A DNA stretch of 64,000 bases from Streptomyces tubercidicus. GTDB taxonomy: Bacteria > Actinomycetota > Actinomycetes > Streptomycetales > Streptomycetaceae. Shown here piece after piece: positions 33,511 through 43,551 of this stretch (position 1 is the first letter of the stretch; each line of letters starts with the position of its first letter). The position numbers and the translations under genes are program-made. Location: assembly GCF_027497495.1 (NCBI RefSeq), contig NZ_CP114205.1, forward strand, positions 3,782,001 through 3,846,000. Direction: 5' to 3'. The notes below the pieces were generated by a model. It saw only the letters and a program-made list of their open reading frames with translations. It was not told where the DNA came from and searched no databases.

Positions 33511-36111
33511 ATGGCTACGACCACACCAGCCGGTGTGCGGGGCGGCCACGCCAGGCACGGAGGCGGCCAGCACGCCTCCGGCGGAGCCCCTATGACGCAC
33601 CGTCAGATCATGGAGGCGCTGTCCGGGCTGCTGCTCGGCATGTTCGTCGCCATCCTGTCGTCGACGATCGTCTCCAACGCGCTGCCCGAGATCATTCATG
33701 ACCTCGACGGCGGGCAGAGCGCCTACACCTGGGTCGTCACCGCGTCGCTGCTCGCGATGACCGCGACCACCCCGCTGTGGGGCAAGCTCTCCGATCTGTT
33801 CAGCAAGAAGCTGCTGGTGCAGTTCGCGCTGGTCATCTATGTGGCGGGCTCGGTCGTCGCCGGTCTGTCGCAGAACACCGGGATGCTGATCGCCTGCCGC
33901 GTGGTGCAGGGCATAGGCGTGGGCGGGCTGTCCGCCCTGGCCCAGATCGTGATGGCCGCGATGATCTCGCCGCGCGAGCGCGGGCGTTACAGCGGCTACC
34001 TCGGCGCCACCTTCGCCGTCGCCACCGTCGGCGGCCCGCTGCTCGGCGGCGTCATCACCGACACCGACTGGCTCGGCTGGCGCTGGTGCTTCTACGTCGG
34101 TGTGCCGTTCGCGATCATCGCGCTGATCGTGCTGCAGAAGACCCTGAAGCTGCCCGTCGTCAAGCGCGAGGGCGTCAAGGTCGACTGGGCGGGCGCGTTC
34201 TTCATCAGCGCGGCGGTCTCGCTGCTGCTGGTGTGGGTGACGCTGGCCGGTGACAAGTACGACTGGATGTCGTGGCAGACCGCGGCGATGGTCGGCGGTG
34301 CGGTCGTGCTCGGCGCGATCTTCGTGTTCGTGGAGACCAAGGCCAAGGAGCCGATCATCCCGTTGCGGCTGTTCCGCAACAAGACGATCACCCTGGCGTC
34401 GCTGGCCTCGCTGTTCGTCGGTGTCGCGATGTTCTCCGGCACCGTCTTCTTCAGCCAGTACTTCCAGCTGGCGCGCGGCGAGTCGCCGACGATGTCCGGC
34501 GTTCTGACGATTCCGATGATCGGTGGCCTGTTCATCTCGTCCACCGTCTCGGGCCAGGTCATCACCAAGACCGGCCGCTGGAAGAGCTGGCTGGTCGCCG
34601 GGGGTGTGCTGGTGACCGCGGGGCTGGGCCTGCTGGGCACCATCCGCTACGACACCGAGTACTGGCACATGGCGATCTTCATGGCGCTGATGGGTCTGGG
34701 CATCGGCATGATGATGCAGAACCTGGTGCTCGCCACGCAGAACCAGGTGGCCCCCGAGGACCTCGGCTCCGCCTCGTCCGTCGTGACCTTCTTCCGCTCC
34801 CTCGGTGGTGCGGTGGGCGTCTCGGCCCTGGGTGCGGTGCTCGCCAACCGCGTCACCCACTACGTCAAGGACGGTCTGGCCGACCTCGGCCCCAAGGCCG
34901 CCAAGGCCGCCGCCCACGGCGCCGGCAACAGCGGCGGCGGCATCCCCGACCTGGACTCCCTCCCGGCGCCGCTGCGCACCGTCATGGAGAGCGCCTACGG
35001 TCACGCCGTCGGCGATGTGTTCCTCTACGCGGCGCCCTGCGCGCTGCTCGCCTTCCTCTTCACCCTGTTCATCAAGGAGGTCGCGTTGAAGACGCGTGGC
35101 GGACTGCAGCAGAGCCCGGAGGGCGAGGAGGCCGCGGCCGTCCCGGCCGAGGCCCCGGTGGCCGCCGCGGCGGAGGCCGTCATCCCGGCACAGGCCGAGG
35201 AGCGGGAGTTCGCCCTGGTGGGCGCCGCGCCGGTGGCCCCTGAGGACGACGCACACACGCCCTCCTGGGCCCGGCCCGCCGCCGCGACGGCCACCCGGCC
35301 GCTGGCCGCGTACGCCTCGGCCGGTGGCGGCGACGGCACCCCGGCCGGTCCCGCGGTGCACGGCTTCGTCCGCAACGCGGAGGGCCACCCCGTACCGCGC
35401 TCCGCCGTGACGCTGATCTCGCTCGGCGGGCGGCAGCTGGGCCGCGCGGTCGCCCAGGCCAACGGCTCGTACGCGCTCGACGCCCCCGGCGCGGGTTCGT
35501 ACGTCCTGATCGCGGCGGCCGACGGCCACCAGCCGCAGGCGTCCACGGTCGTCATCGGCGAGGCGCCGCACGCCTACGACATCCTGCTCAGCGGCACCAG
35601 CGGCCTCGGCGGCCAGGTCCGCAGCGCGGCCACCGGCGCACCGGTCGACGGGGCGATGGTCGTCGTCACCGATGTCCGCGGTGAGGTGCTGGCCACCGGA
35701 AAGACCGGCGCCGAGGGCCACTTCGCCTTCGACGAGCTGGCGCCCGGCACCTTCACCGTCGCGGTGAACGCCCCGAACCACCGCCCGGCCGCACTGCCGG
35801 TCGAGATCGGCGGCCAGGGCATCACCCGGATCGAGATCGAGCTGCTGTCCGGCGCGCGGGTGCAGGGCGTCGTACGGGCCGGTGCGCACCGACGGCCGCT
35901 GCCCGACGCCCGGGTCACGCTGGTGGACGCGGCGGGCAATGTCGTGGCCACCTCGACGACCGGGGAGGACGGCGCCTACGCCTTCACCGACCTGGACGCC
36001 GGCGACTACACGGTCATCGCGAGCGGCTACCCGCCCGTCGCCACCGGCCTCACGGTCGACGCACACGGGGTCGACGGCTACGACGTCGAACTCGCCCACC
36101 CCGGGGACTGA
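33511..36111 (+). CDS. MFS transporter (DHA2/EmrB type, 14 spans) with fused carboxypeptidase-regulatory-like domains
   Basis: I chose ATG 33511 because AAGGA precedes it; ATG 33496 is also open. The 866-residue product has about 14 membrane spans in the first 530 residues with the DHA2 signatures ALSGLLLGMFVAILSSTIVS, WGKLSDLFSKKLLVQFALVI and the motif-C-like GGPLLGGVITD. An Ala/Pro/Glu-rich linker (about 535-610) follows. Then come three beta-sandwich repeats of about 80 residues: VHGFVRNAEGHPVPRSAVTL; LGGQVRSAATGAPVDGAMVV with GHFAFDELAPGTFTVAVNAP; and VQGVVRAGAHRRPLPDARVT with AYAFTDLDAGDYTVIASGY. Most DHA2 pumps stop after span 14. The extra domains would lie in the cytoplasm if the C-terminus is inside, which is odd for this usually extracellular fold. 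Confidence 0.9.
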   Translation: MATTTPAGVRGGHARHGGGQHASGGAPMTHRQIMEALSGLLLGMFVAILSSTIVSNALPEIIHDLDGGQSAYTWVVTASLLAMTATTPLWGKLSDLFSKKLLVQFALVIYVAGSVVAGLSQNTGMLIACRVVQGIGVGGLSALAQIVMAAMISPRERGRYSGYLGATFAVATVGGPLLGGVITDTDWLGWRWCFYVGVPFAIIALIVLQKTLKLPVVKREGVKVDWAGAFFISAAVSLLLVWVTLAGDKYDWMSWQTAAMVGGAVVLGAIFVFVETKAKEPIIPLRLFRNKTITLASLASLFVGVAMFSGTVFFSQYFQLARGESPTMSGVLTIPMIGGLFISSTVSGQVITKTGRWKSWLVAGGVLVTAGLGLLGTIRYDTEYWHMAIFMALMGLGIGMMMQNLVLATQNQVAPEDLGSASSVVTFFRSLGGAVGVSALGAVLANRVTHYVKDGLADLGPKAAKAAAHGAGNSGGGIPDLDSLPAPLRTVMESAYGHAVGDVFLYAAPCALLAFLFTLFIKEVALKTRGGLQQSPEGEEAAAVPAEAPVAAAAEAVIPAQAEEREFALVGAAPVAPEDDAHTPSWARPAAATATRPLAAYASAGGGDGTPAGPAVHGFVRNAEGHPVPRSAVTLISLGGRQLGRAVAQANGSYALDAPGAGSYVLIAAADGHQPQASTVVIGEAPHAYDILLSGTSGLGGQVRSAATGAPVDGAMVVVTDVRGEVLATGKTGAEGHFAFDELAPGTFTVAVNAPNHRPAALPVEIGGQGITRIEIELLSGARVQGVVRAGAHRRPLPDARVTLVDAAGNVVATSTTGEDGAYAFTDLDAGDYTVIASGYPPVATGLTVDAHGVDGYDVELAHPGD

Positions 36112-36152
36112 CATCCCCCGGGCCCGGGGATCTCGCCCGGGAGCAATACCCC

Positions 36153-36190
36153 GGCCCGGGGCGCGCGCTGAGCGGAGCGCGCCCCGGGCC
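36153..36190. terminator. 14-bp GC stem-loop after the MFS gene
   Basis: GGCCCGGGGCGCGC (36153-36166) pairs perfectly with GCGCGCCCCGGGCC (36177-36190). It lies between the MFS and YceI genes and may attenuate read-through. Confidence 0.6.
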
Positions 36191-36268
36191 GGACAAAGGG
36201 CTCCGGCGGCGGCGCTGCGCACAGGCAGGGGACGGCCTGCAGGCCGCCGTCCGGAGCCCGCATACTTC

Positions 36269-36324
36269 CCCGTGCTCCTGGATCCCCGCGCCGCTCAGGC
36301 CGGGCGGGGCCCCAGGAGCACGGG
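36269..36324 (+). promoter_or_regulatory. Long stem-loop in the leader of the YceI gene
   Basis: CCCGTGCTCCTGG (36269-36281) pairs with CCAGGAGCACGGG (36312-36324), with an inner CCCCGC/GCGGGG extension. It ends 29 bp before the ATG at 36354, leaving the ribosome binding site free. Attenuator, terminator or mRNA-stabilising roles are all possible. Confidence 0.55.
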
Positions 36325-36353
36325 ACACCATCAGGCAACAAACGGGAGAGGCA

Positions 36354-37196
36354 ATGACTTCGACGGGCGCGGGAGCTGCGGGACTGAGGGCGCAGGTCCG
36401 CACACGGGACGGCTGGGCGGTCCAGCACGCCGTACTGACCGTCACGGATATGACCGGCGCGCAGGTGCTGCGGGCCTCGGCGGACGACGAGGGCACCATC
36501 CGCAGCGCGCAGCCGCTGCCGGCCGGCCCGTACACGGTCATCGTGACGGCCGTCGGCTACGCACCGGTCGCCTCCAGCGCGATCGTGACGGCGAGCGGCC
36601 GGATGGACGTGGGCAGCGTCGTCCTGGCGCGGCAGGGCGGGGCGGAGCTGCCGCCGCCCGGCGCCTGGACCATCGACCCGATGCACTCGACGGTGGCGGC
36701 GGTCGCCCAGCACCTGGGGATCTCCAGCGTGCACGGCCGGTTCACCGAGTTCAGCGGCCGGATCGAGATCGCCGAGGACCTGCACGCCTCGCGGGTCGAG
36801 GCGGACATCAAGGCCGCCTCCATCGACACCGGCAACGGGATGCGCGACGGCCATCTGCGCTCCGAGGACTTCCTGAACATCGAGGAGTACCCGGAGATCA
36901 GCTACCGCAGCTCGGGCCTGTCACCGGCCGGAGCGGACCGCTGGACCGTGCACGGTGAGCTGTCGCTGCACGGTGTCGTACGGCCGGTGGACCTCGACCT
37001 GAGCTACCTCGGCACCGGCCCGGACCCGTGGGGCGGGGTGCGCGCCGCCTTCCGCGCCACCGCGGAACTGCGCCGCGAGGACTTCAAGATGAACTACAAC
37101 CAGGTCGTGGCGGCCGGTATCGCGGCGATCGGGACGACGCTGAAGGTGGAGCTGGACATCCAGGCGGTGCAGGGGGAGAGCCTGCCGATGGGGTGA
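36354..37196 (+). CDS. YceI-family protein with N-terminal carboxypeptidase-regulatory-like domain
   Basis: The 280-residue product starts MTSTGAGAAGLRAQVRTRDG. Residues about 10-90 form a beta-sandwich like those on the MFS protein (VQHAVLTVTDMTGAQVLRAS, LPAGPYTVIVTAVGYAPVAS). Residues about 102-275 are a YceI domain: GAWTIDPMHSTVAAVAQHLG, SVHGRFTEFSGRIEIAEDLH, HLRSEDFLNIEEYPEISYRS and GELSLHGVVRPVDLDL. YceI proteins are lipocalin-like barrels that bind polyprenoid or other long lipids. There is no signal peptide, so it appears cytoplasmic. GGGAGAGG precedes the ATG. It follows the MFS gene and probably works with it. Confidence 0.88.
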   Translation: MTSTGAGAAGLRAQVRTRDGWAVQHAVLTVTDMTGAQVLRASADDEGTIRSAQPLPAGPYTVIVTAVGYAPVASSAIVTASGRMDVGSVVLARQGGAELPPPGAWTIDPMHSTVAAVAQHLGISSVHGRFTEFSGRIEIAEDLHASRVEADIKAASIDTGNGMRDGHLRSEDFLNIEEYPEISYRSSGLSPAGADRWTVHGELSLHGVVRPVDLDLSYLGTGPDPWGGVRAAFRATAELRREDFKMNYNQVVAAGIAAIGTTLKVELDIQAVQGESLPMG

Positions 37197-37268
37197 GGCA
37201 GGCGGCCGATGGCGTGAGGCAGCCGGCCGGTGTCCCGCCTGGACGGGAACGGCCGGCCGGGCCGGGCG

Positions 37269-38039
37269 TCAGTCCCCCGCCCGGTCCCGCATCGCCTCGA
37301 TCCCCGCGATCTGGAGATCGAGGGCGAAGGCGAAGTCGCGGTCGCGCATCTCCTGCACGGTGGTGCCGCCGCGGGCCGCCATGACCTTGGTGGAGTTCTG
37401 CATCGTCTCGGCGAATTCGGGACGGTCGCTGACCGCGGACATCACCTGGTGGAAGTACTCGTCCACGGGCACCCCGGCCTCTGCACAGCGGGCGTTGAAC
37501 AGGCCCTCGATGGTGGCGAAGCCGTAGACGAACTGGAAGACGGCGGACAGCCCGCCGGTGATCTGGTCCAGGGACAGTCCGCTCTCCTTCATCACCCGCA
37601 TGCTCGCGTTGGAGAAGGCGATGGAGTGCGGGCCGATGTTGATGTACGTGCCCAGCAGCCGGGCCACCCAGGGGTGGCCGGTCAGCAGGGCGCGGTACTC
37701 ACCGGCCAGCGACCGCAGATGGTCCCGCCAGTCCCGGTCCGCGGCGGCCTCGTCCGGCAGCCGCATCTCGCCCATGACGCTGTCCAGGGCGAGTTCCAGC
37801 AGGTCGTCCTTGGTGTCGACGTACCAGTAGACGGACATCGCGGTGACGCCCAGCTCGGCGGCGAGCCGGCGCATGGAGAACTTCGCCAGGCCGTCGGCGT
37901 CCAGCAGCCGGACCGTCGCCGCCACGATCTTGTCGCGGGCGAGTCCGGCCGGCTGCTCCGCCTTCCGCTTGAGCGGGGGGCGTTCGGTCAGCCAGACGCT
38001 GTTCGGCCGCTTTCCGGTGCGGCCGTCCGTCGCTGCCAT
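37269..38039 (-). CDS. TetR-family regulator with TetR_C (tetracycline-repressor-type) domain
   Basis: I chose ATG 38039, with AAGGAGAGG upstream. The 256-residue product has an N-terminal basic tail, the HTH (ARDKIVAATVRLLDADGLAK, MRRLAAELGVTAMSVYWYVD, TKDDLLELALDSVMGEM) and a C-terminal domain of the TetR_C class (YRALLTGHPWVARLLGTYIN, SLDQITGGLSAVFQFVYGFA). It lies downstream of an MFS efflux gene on the same strand; a perfect 11-bp-arm palindrome lies in its own promoter. It probably represses both genes until the pump's substrate binds. Confidence 0.92.
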   Translation of the reverse strand: MAATDGRTGKRPNSVWLTERPPLKRKAEQPAGLARDKIVAATVRLLDADGLAKFSMRRLAAELGVTAMSVYWYVDTKDDLLELALDSVMGEMRLPDEAAADRDWRDHLRSLAGEYRALLTGHPWVARLLGTYINIGPHSIAFSNASMRVMKESGLSLDQITGGLSAVFQFVYGFATIEGLFNARCAEAGVPVDEYFHQVMSAVSDRPEFAETMQNSTKVMAARGGTTVQEMRDRDFAFALDLQIAGIEAMRDRAGD

Positions 38040-38124
38040 GGCGCCTCTCCTTGCCCTGAGCGTCTGTGACGTCGTGGGGGTTGTTGTGGGTGGTGTTGCC
38101 GGTGCCGTCGTCGGCATCGGCGTA

Positions 38125-38152
38125 CGGCACGTATGGGGTGTCATACGTGCCG
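38125..38152. promoter_or_regulatory. TetR operator in the regulator's promoter
   Basis: CGGCACGTATG-GGGTGT-CATACGTGCCG is a perfect inverted repeat with 11-bp arms and a 6-bp spacer, 86 bp upstream of the TetR start. Further CGTAC/GTACG motifs flank it. Confidence 0.85.
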
Positions 38153-38189
38153 TCGGTACGTGCCGTTCACGATCACGTACCCGCCGATG

Positions 38190-39749
38190 CTATTCCGCCG
38201 GGGCGGTCGCCGGTTCCGCACCCGCGGGTGTGGCCGGCGCCTCGGTGTCCTGGCCGGTGCGCTCCGCCCGGCGCAGCAGGACGGCCGCGACCAGCCCGCC
38301 GAGGAAGACCGCGGCCGCGCCGACCAGCTGGCTGGTGCCGATACCGGCGGCGAAGGCGTCGTGCACGGCAGCGCGTTCGGCATCCGTACGGGTCCGGGAC
38401 AGCGCCGCGGGCAGTGAACCCGCACCCGCGGCCACGACCGGAAGCAGCGCGACGAAGCGGGAGTTGAGGACGGCGCCGAGGACGGCGACGCCGAGCCCCT
38501 GGCCGAACTCCATCAGCGTGCCGTTGACGCCCGCCCCCACTCCCGCCTTGGCCGGGGGGATCGCGGACATGATCGCGTTGGCCATCGTCGGCATGGCGAG
38601 CGCGACACCGACACCCATCACGAGCAGGCCGGCCAGCATGCCGCCGTAACTGTCGCCACCGAGCAGGGAGATCGCGGCGAGGCCGGCCGCCAGCAGCGAC
38701 ATCCCCGAGACGATCATTCCGGGGGTGCCGAGCCGGGGCAGCAGACGTGCGCTCAGGCCGGTGAAGTTGATCAGGATGACGGTGACGGCGAGCGGCGCCA
38801 TCCGCAGTCCGGCGTCCAACGGGCCGTAGCCGAGGACCAGTTGCAGATGCTGGGTGAGCAGGAACATCGAGCCGCCCATCCCGAAGGCGACGAGGATGCC
38901 GCCGGAGACGGCCCCGATGAAGCGGCGGTTCCGGAAGAAGTGCATATCCAGCATCGGATACGGGGTGCGCAGCTCCCACAGCGCGAAGACGGCGAGACCG
39001 GCCAGGCCGATGGCGGCCGAGATGAGCACCCGGCCGGACAGCCAGCCGGTGACCGGCCCGGAGATGATCGCGAAGACCACCCCGACCATGCCGATCATGG
39101 ACAGCACGGCCCCCAGGAGGTCGGGGGTCTCGCCCGCCCGGCTCTTGGACTCCGGGACGAGGGTGACCACGGCGGCCAGCGCCACCACCGCGACGGGGAG
39201 GTTGACCAGGAACAGCGAGCCCCACCAGAAGTGGTCCAGCAGCGCCCCGCCGATCAGCGGCCCGGCGGCGAAGCCGAGGGAATTGACCGAGCTCCAGATG
39301 CCGATCGCCCGGGGGCGCTCCTCGTCGTCGAAGATCTGCATGACGACGGCGAGGGTGGTGGTCACCAGCAGCGCGCCGCCGACGCCCATCCCGGCACGGG
39401 CGGCGATCAGCTGGCCCGGCGACTGGGCGAGGGCGGCGCCGAACGAGGCCAGGCCGAACAGCACCAGGCCGACGGCGAGCATCTTCTTACGGCCGTAGCG
39501 GTCGGCGGCATTGCCGGCGGTGAGCAGCAGACCGGACTGCACCAGCGCATAGGCGTTGATCATCCACTGGACGTCGGCCGTGCTCGCGCCCAGGTTCTCG
39601 GTGAGGGAGGGGATGGCGACGTTCAGGACGGTGTTGTCAAGGATGACCGTCAGCTGGGCGACGCAGATGACGGCCAGGATCAGCCAGCGGGCGGCGGTCC
39701 GGCCCGGCGGCTGGAGTGTGGTGGTGGCGTCGGAGGCCACGGGGGGCAT
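38190..39749 (-). CDS. MFS drug efflux transporter (DHA2/EmrB-QacA type)
   Basis: The 519-residue protein has about 14 spans and the DHA2 motifs VAQLTVILDNTVLNVAIPSL, MINAYALVQSGLLLTAGNAA, DRYGRKKMLAVGLVLFGLAS and ARAGMGVGGALLVTTTLAVV. It exports hydrophobic drugs using proton motive force. GGGAG precedes the ATG. Two copies of TACRCCGTACA, 21 bp apart, lie 42-73 bp upstream as probable regulatory sites. The TetR gene lies immediately downstream on the same strand. Unlike the MFS at 33511, it has no extra C-terminal domains. Confidence 0.92.
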   Translation of the reverse strand: MPPVASDATTTLQPPGRTAARWLILAVICVAQLTVILDNTVLNVAIPSLTENLGASTADVQWMINAYALVQSGLLLTAGNAADRYGRKKMLAVGLVLFGLASFGAALAQSPGQLIAARAGMGVGGALLVTTTLAVVMQIFDDEERPRAIGIWSSVNSLGFAAGPLIGGALLDHFWWGSLFLVNLPVAVVALAAVVTLVPESKSRAGETPDLLGAVLSMIGMVGVVFAIISGPVTGWLSGRVLISAAIGLAGLAVFALWELRTPYPMLDMHFFRNRRFIGAVSGGILVAFGMGGSMFLLTQHLQLVLGYGPLDAGLRMAPLAVTVILINFTGLSARLLPRLGTPGMIVSGMSLLAAGLAAISLLGGDSYGGMLAGLLVMGVGVALAMPTMANAIMSAIPPAKAGVGAGVNGTLMEFGQGLGVAVLGAVLNSRFVALLPVVAAGAGSLPAALSRTRTDAERAAVHDAFAAGIGTSQLVGAAAVFLGGLVAAVLLRRAERTGQDTEAPATPAGAEPATAPAE

Positions 39750-39790
39750 ATGGGCTCCCTGGCTGGGTGTGGGCGGTGTGGGCGTGGATT

Positions 39791-39822
39791 TACACCGTAC
39801 AGGGGGAGCTATACGCCGTACA
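39791..39822. promoter_or_regulatory. Paired direct-repeat operator upstream of the MFS gene
   Basis: TACACCGTACA (39791-39801) and TACGCCGTACA (39812-39822) are direct repeats with a 21-bp period, two helical turns. They share a CGTAC core with the palindrome at 38125. Confidence 0.65.
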
Positions 39823-39961
39823 TCTGATTTTGGCCGGGTGGGGAGTGGGGGTGGGCCTTACGGGTTAACCCTGCCGGGGAGAGCCCTACGGGGCGCCCCC
39901 GCCGGGGAGAGCCGTACGGGTCCCCGGCAGGACGCGCCCCTCGCGATCGCCCCTGCTTCGG

Positions 39962-42075
<2,114 letters not shown>

Positions 42076-42079
<4 letters not shown>

Positions 42080-43440
42080 CGAGCGCTCCTGGTGAGGTCG
42101 TTGGGGTCATTGGGGTCGATAGGGCCGATGGGGTCGACGGGGCCGTTGCGGTCGTGCGAGGGATACGGCGGTGCGGCGAGGTCGTCGTCCCGCCGCTCGC
42201 GGTCCGGGAAGACCCAGGCGCGGAAGAGCAGAAACCGCAGCACCGTCGCCGCGAGGTTCGCGGACACCAGGACCGCGAGTTCGGTGCCGTGCCCGGCGGT
42301 GCCGCCGGCGGCATCGAGGGCGGCGAGCGAACCACTGGTCAACACCAGTCCGATGGCGAGGACCACCAGCCCCTGCGCCTGATGACGAACCGCCCGGTCC
42401 CGGCCCCGCACCCCGAAGGTCAGCCGCCGGTTGGCGGCCGTATTGGCCAGCGCCGACAGCAACAGCGCCGCCGCATTGGCCAGTTGGGCGCCCGCGCCGA
42501 GCCGGAAGAGCGAGAACAGGCCGAGGTAGAGCAGCGTGCTCAGCCCGCCCACGACACAGAACCCGACCAGCTGACGGGCCAGCCCACCCGGCACACCGGT
42601 CAGCTCGCGGTCCCGGGGATCGTCCCCGAACGGCCGGGCGAGCCGGTCCAGCGGCAGCCCGCCGGTCGCCAGCGCCCGCCCCACCCGCCATACGCCCTTG
42701 AGGTCGTCGGTGGCCGTCCGTACGAGCCGTACGGTGCTGTGCGGATCGTCGATCCAGTCCACCGGCACCTCGTGGATCCGCAGCCCGGCCCGCTCCGCCA
42801 GCACCAGCAGCTCGGTGTCGAAGAACCATCCGGTGTCCTCGACCATCGGCAGCAGCCGCGCGGCGACCTCACCGCGAATGGCCTTGAACCCGCACTGCGC
42901 ATCGGAGAACCGCGCGGCGAGCGAGCCGCGCAGAATGAGGTTGTAGGCACGCGAGATGAACTCCCGCTTCGGCCCCCGCACCACCCGTGCGCTCCGGCTG
43001 AGCCGGGAGCCGATCGCCAGATCCGAGTGCCCGGAGATCAGCGGCGCCACCAGCGGCAACAGCGCATTGAGGTCGGTGGACAGATCGACGTCCATATAGG
43101 CCAGCACCGGCGCATCGGAGAGCGACCACACGGCGCGCAGCGCCCGCCCGCGCCCCTTCTCCTCCAGCCGCACCGCAGTGACCTCGTCCAGCGCATCGTC
43201 GAGCCGGGCGGCAACCTCCGGCGTCCGGTCCGTGCTCGCGTTGTCGGCGATCGTGATCCGGAAGCCGTACGGGAAGGTGCGGGCGAGGTGCTCACGCAGC
43301 CGCCGCACACAGGGTTCGAGGTCGCGCTCCTCGTTGTAAACGGGGATCACCACATCGAGGACGGTCGTGATCTGTCCCAGCCGCAGATGCTCACGCGGCG
43401 GCAGAGAGCCCAGCGGTACGCGGGGCGGTGTCGTCGTCAT
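42076..43440 (-). CDS. GT2 glycosyltransferase fused to a GtrA-like membrane domain
   Basis: The first 250 residues are a family-2 glycosyltransferase: VLDVVIPVYNEERDLEPCVR, ITIADNASTDRTPEVAARLD, the DxD-like APVLAYMDVDLSTDLNALLP and the acceptor-site GWFFDTELLVLAERAGLRIH. The C-terminal 130 residues contain four GtrA-type spans (GFCVVGGLSTLLYLGLFSLF, RLTFGVRGRDRAVRHQAQGL). This fusion resembles polyprenyl-phosphate sugar synthases in which GtrA flips the product. It would make a lipid-linked hexose for the adjacent GT39 enzyme. The tail has repeated PIGPIDPNDPNDL. It begins a minus-strand operon with the GT39 gene. Confidence 0.9.
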
Positions 43441-43551
43441 GCCACGACATTCACCAACTCCGCTGTCGTGGAGATGTGGCTCGGCTGTGGTGGGGCTGTG
43501 AGGGGCCCTCAGGGGATGCTTGTGGGGGCGATGGGGCTCCTGGACCGGCGC

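Noticed and set aside
33466-36222. A 918-codon open frame antisense to the MFS gene
   Set aside because: It mirrors the MFS reading frame, is Gly/Arg/His/Gln-rich without any motif, and has no ribosome binding site. It is a GC-bias artefact.
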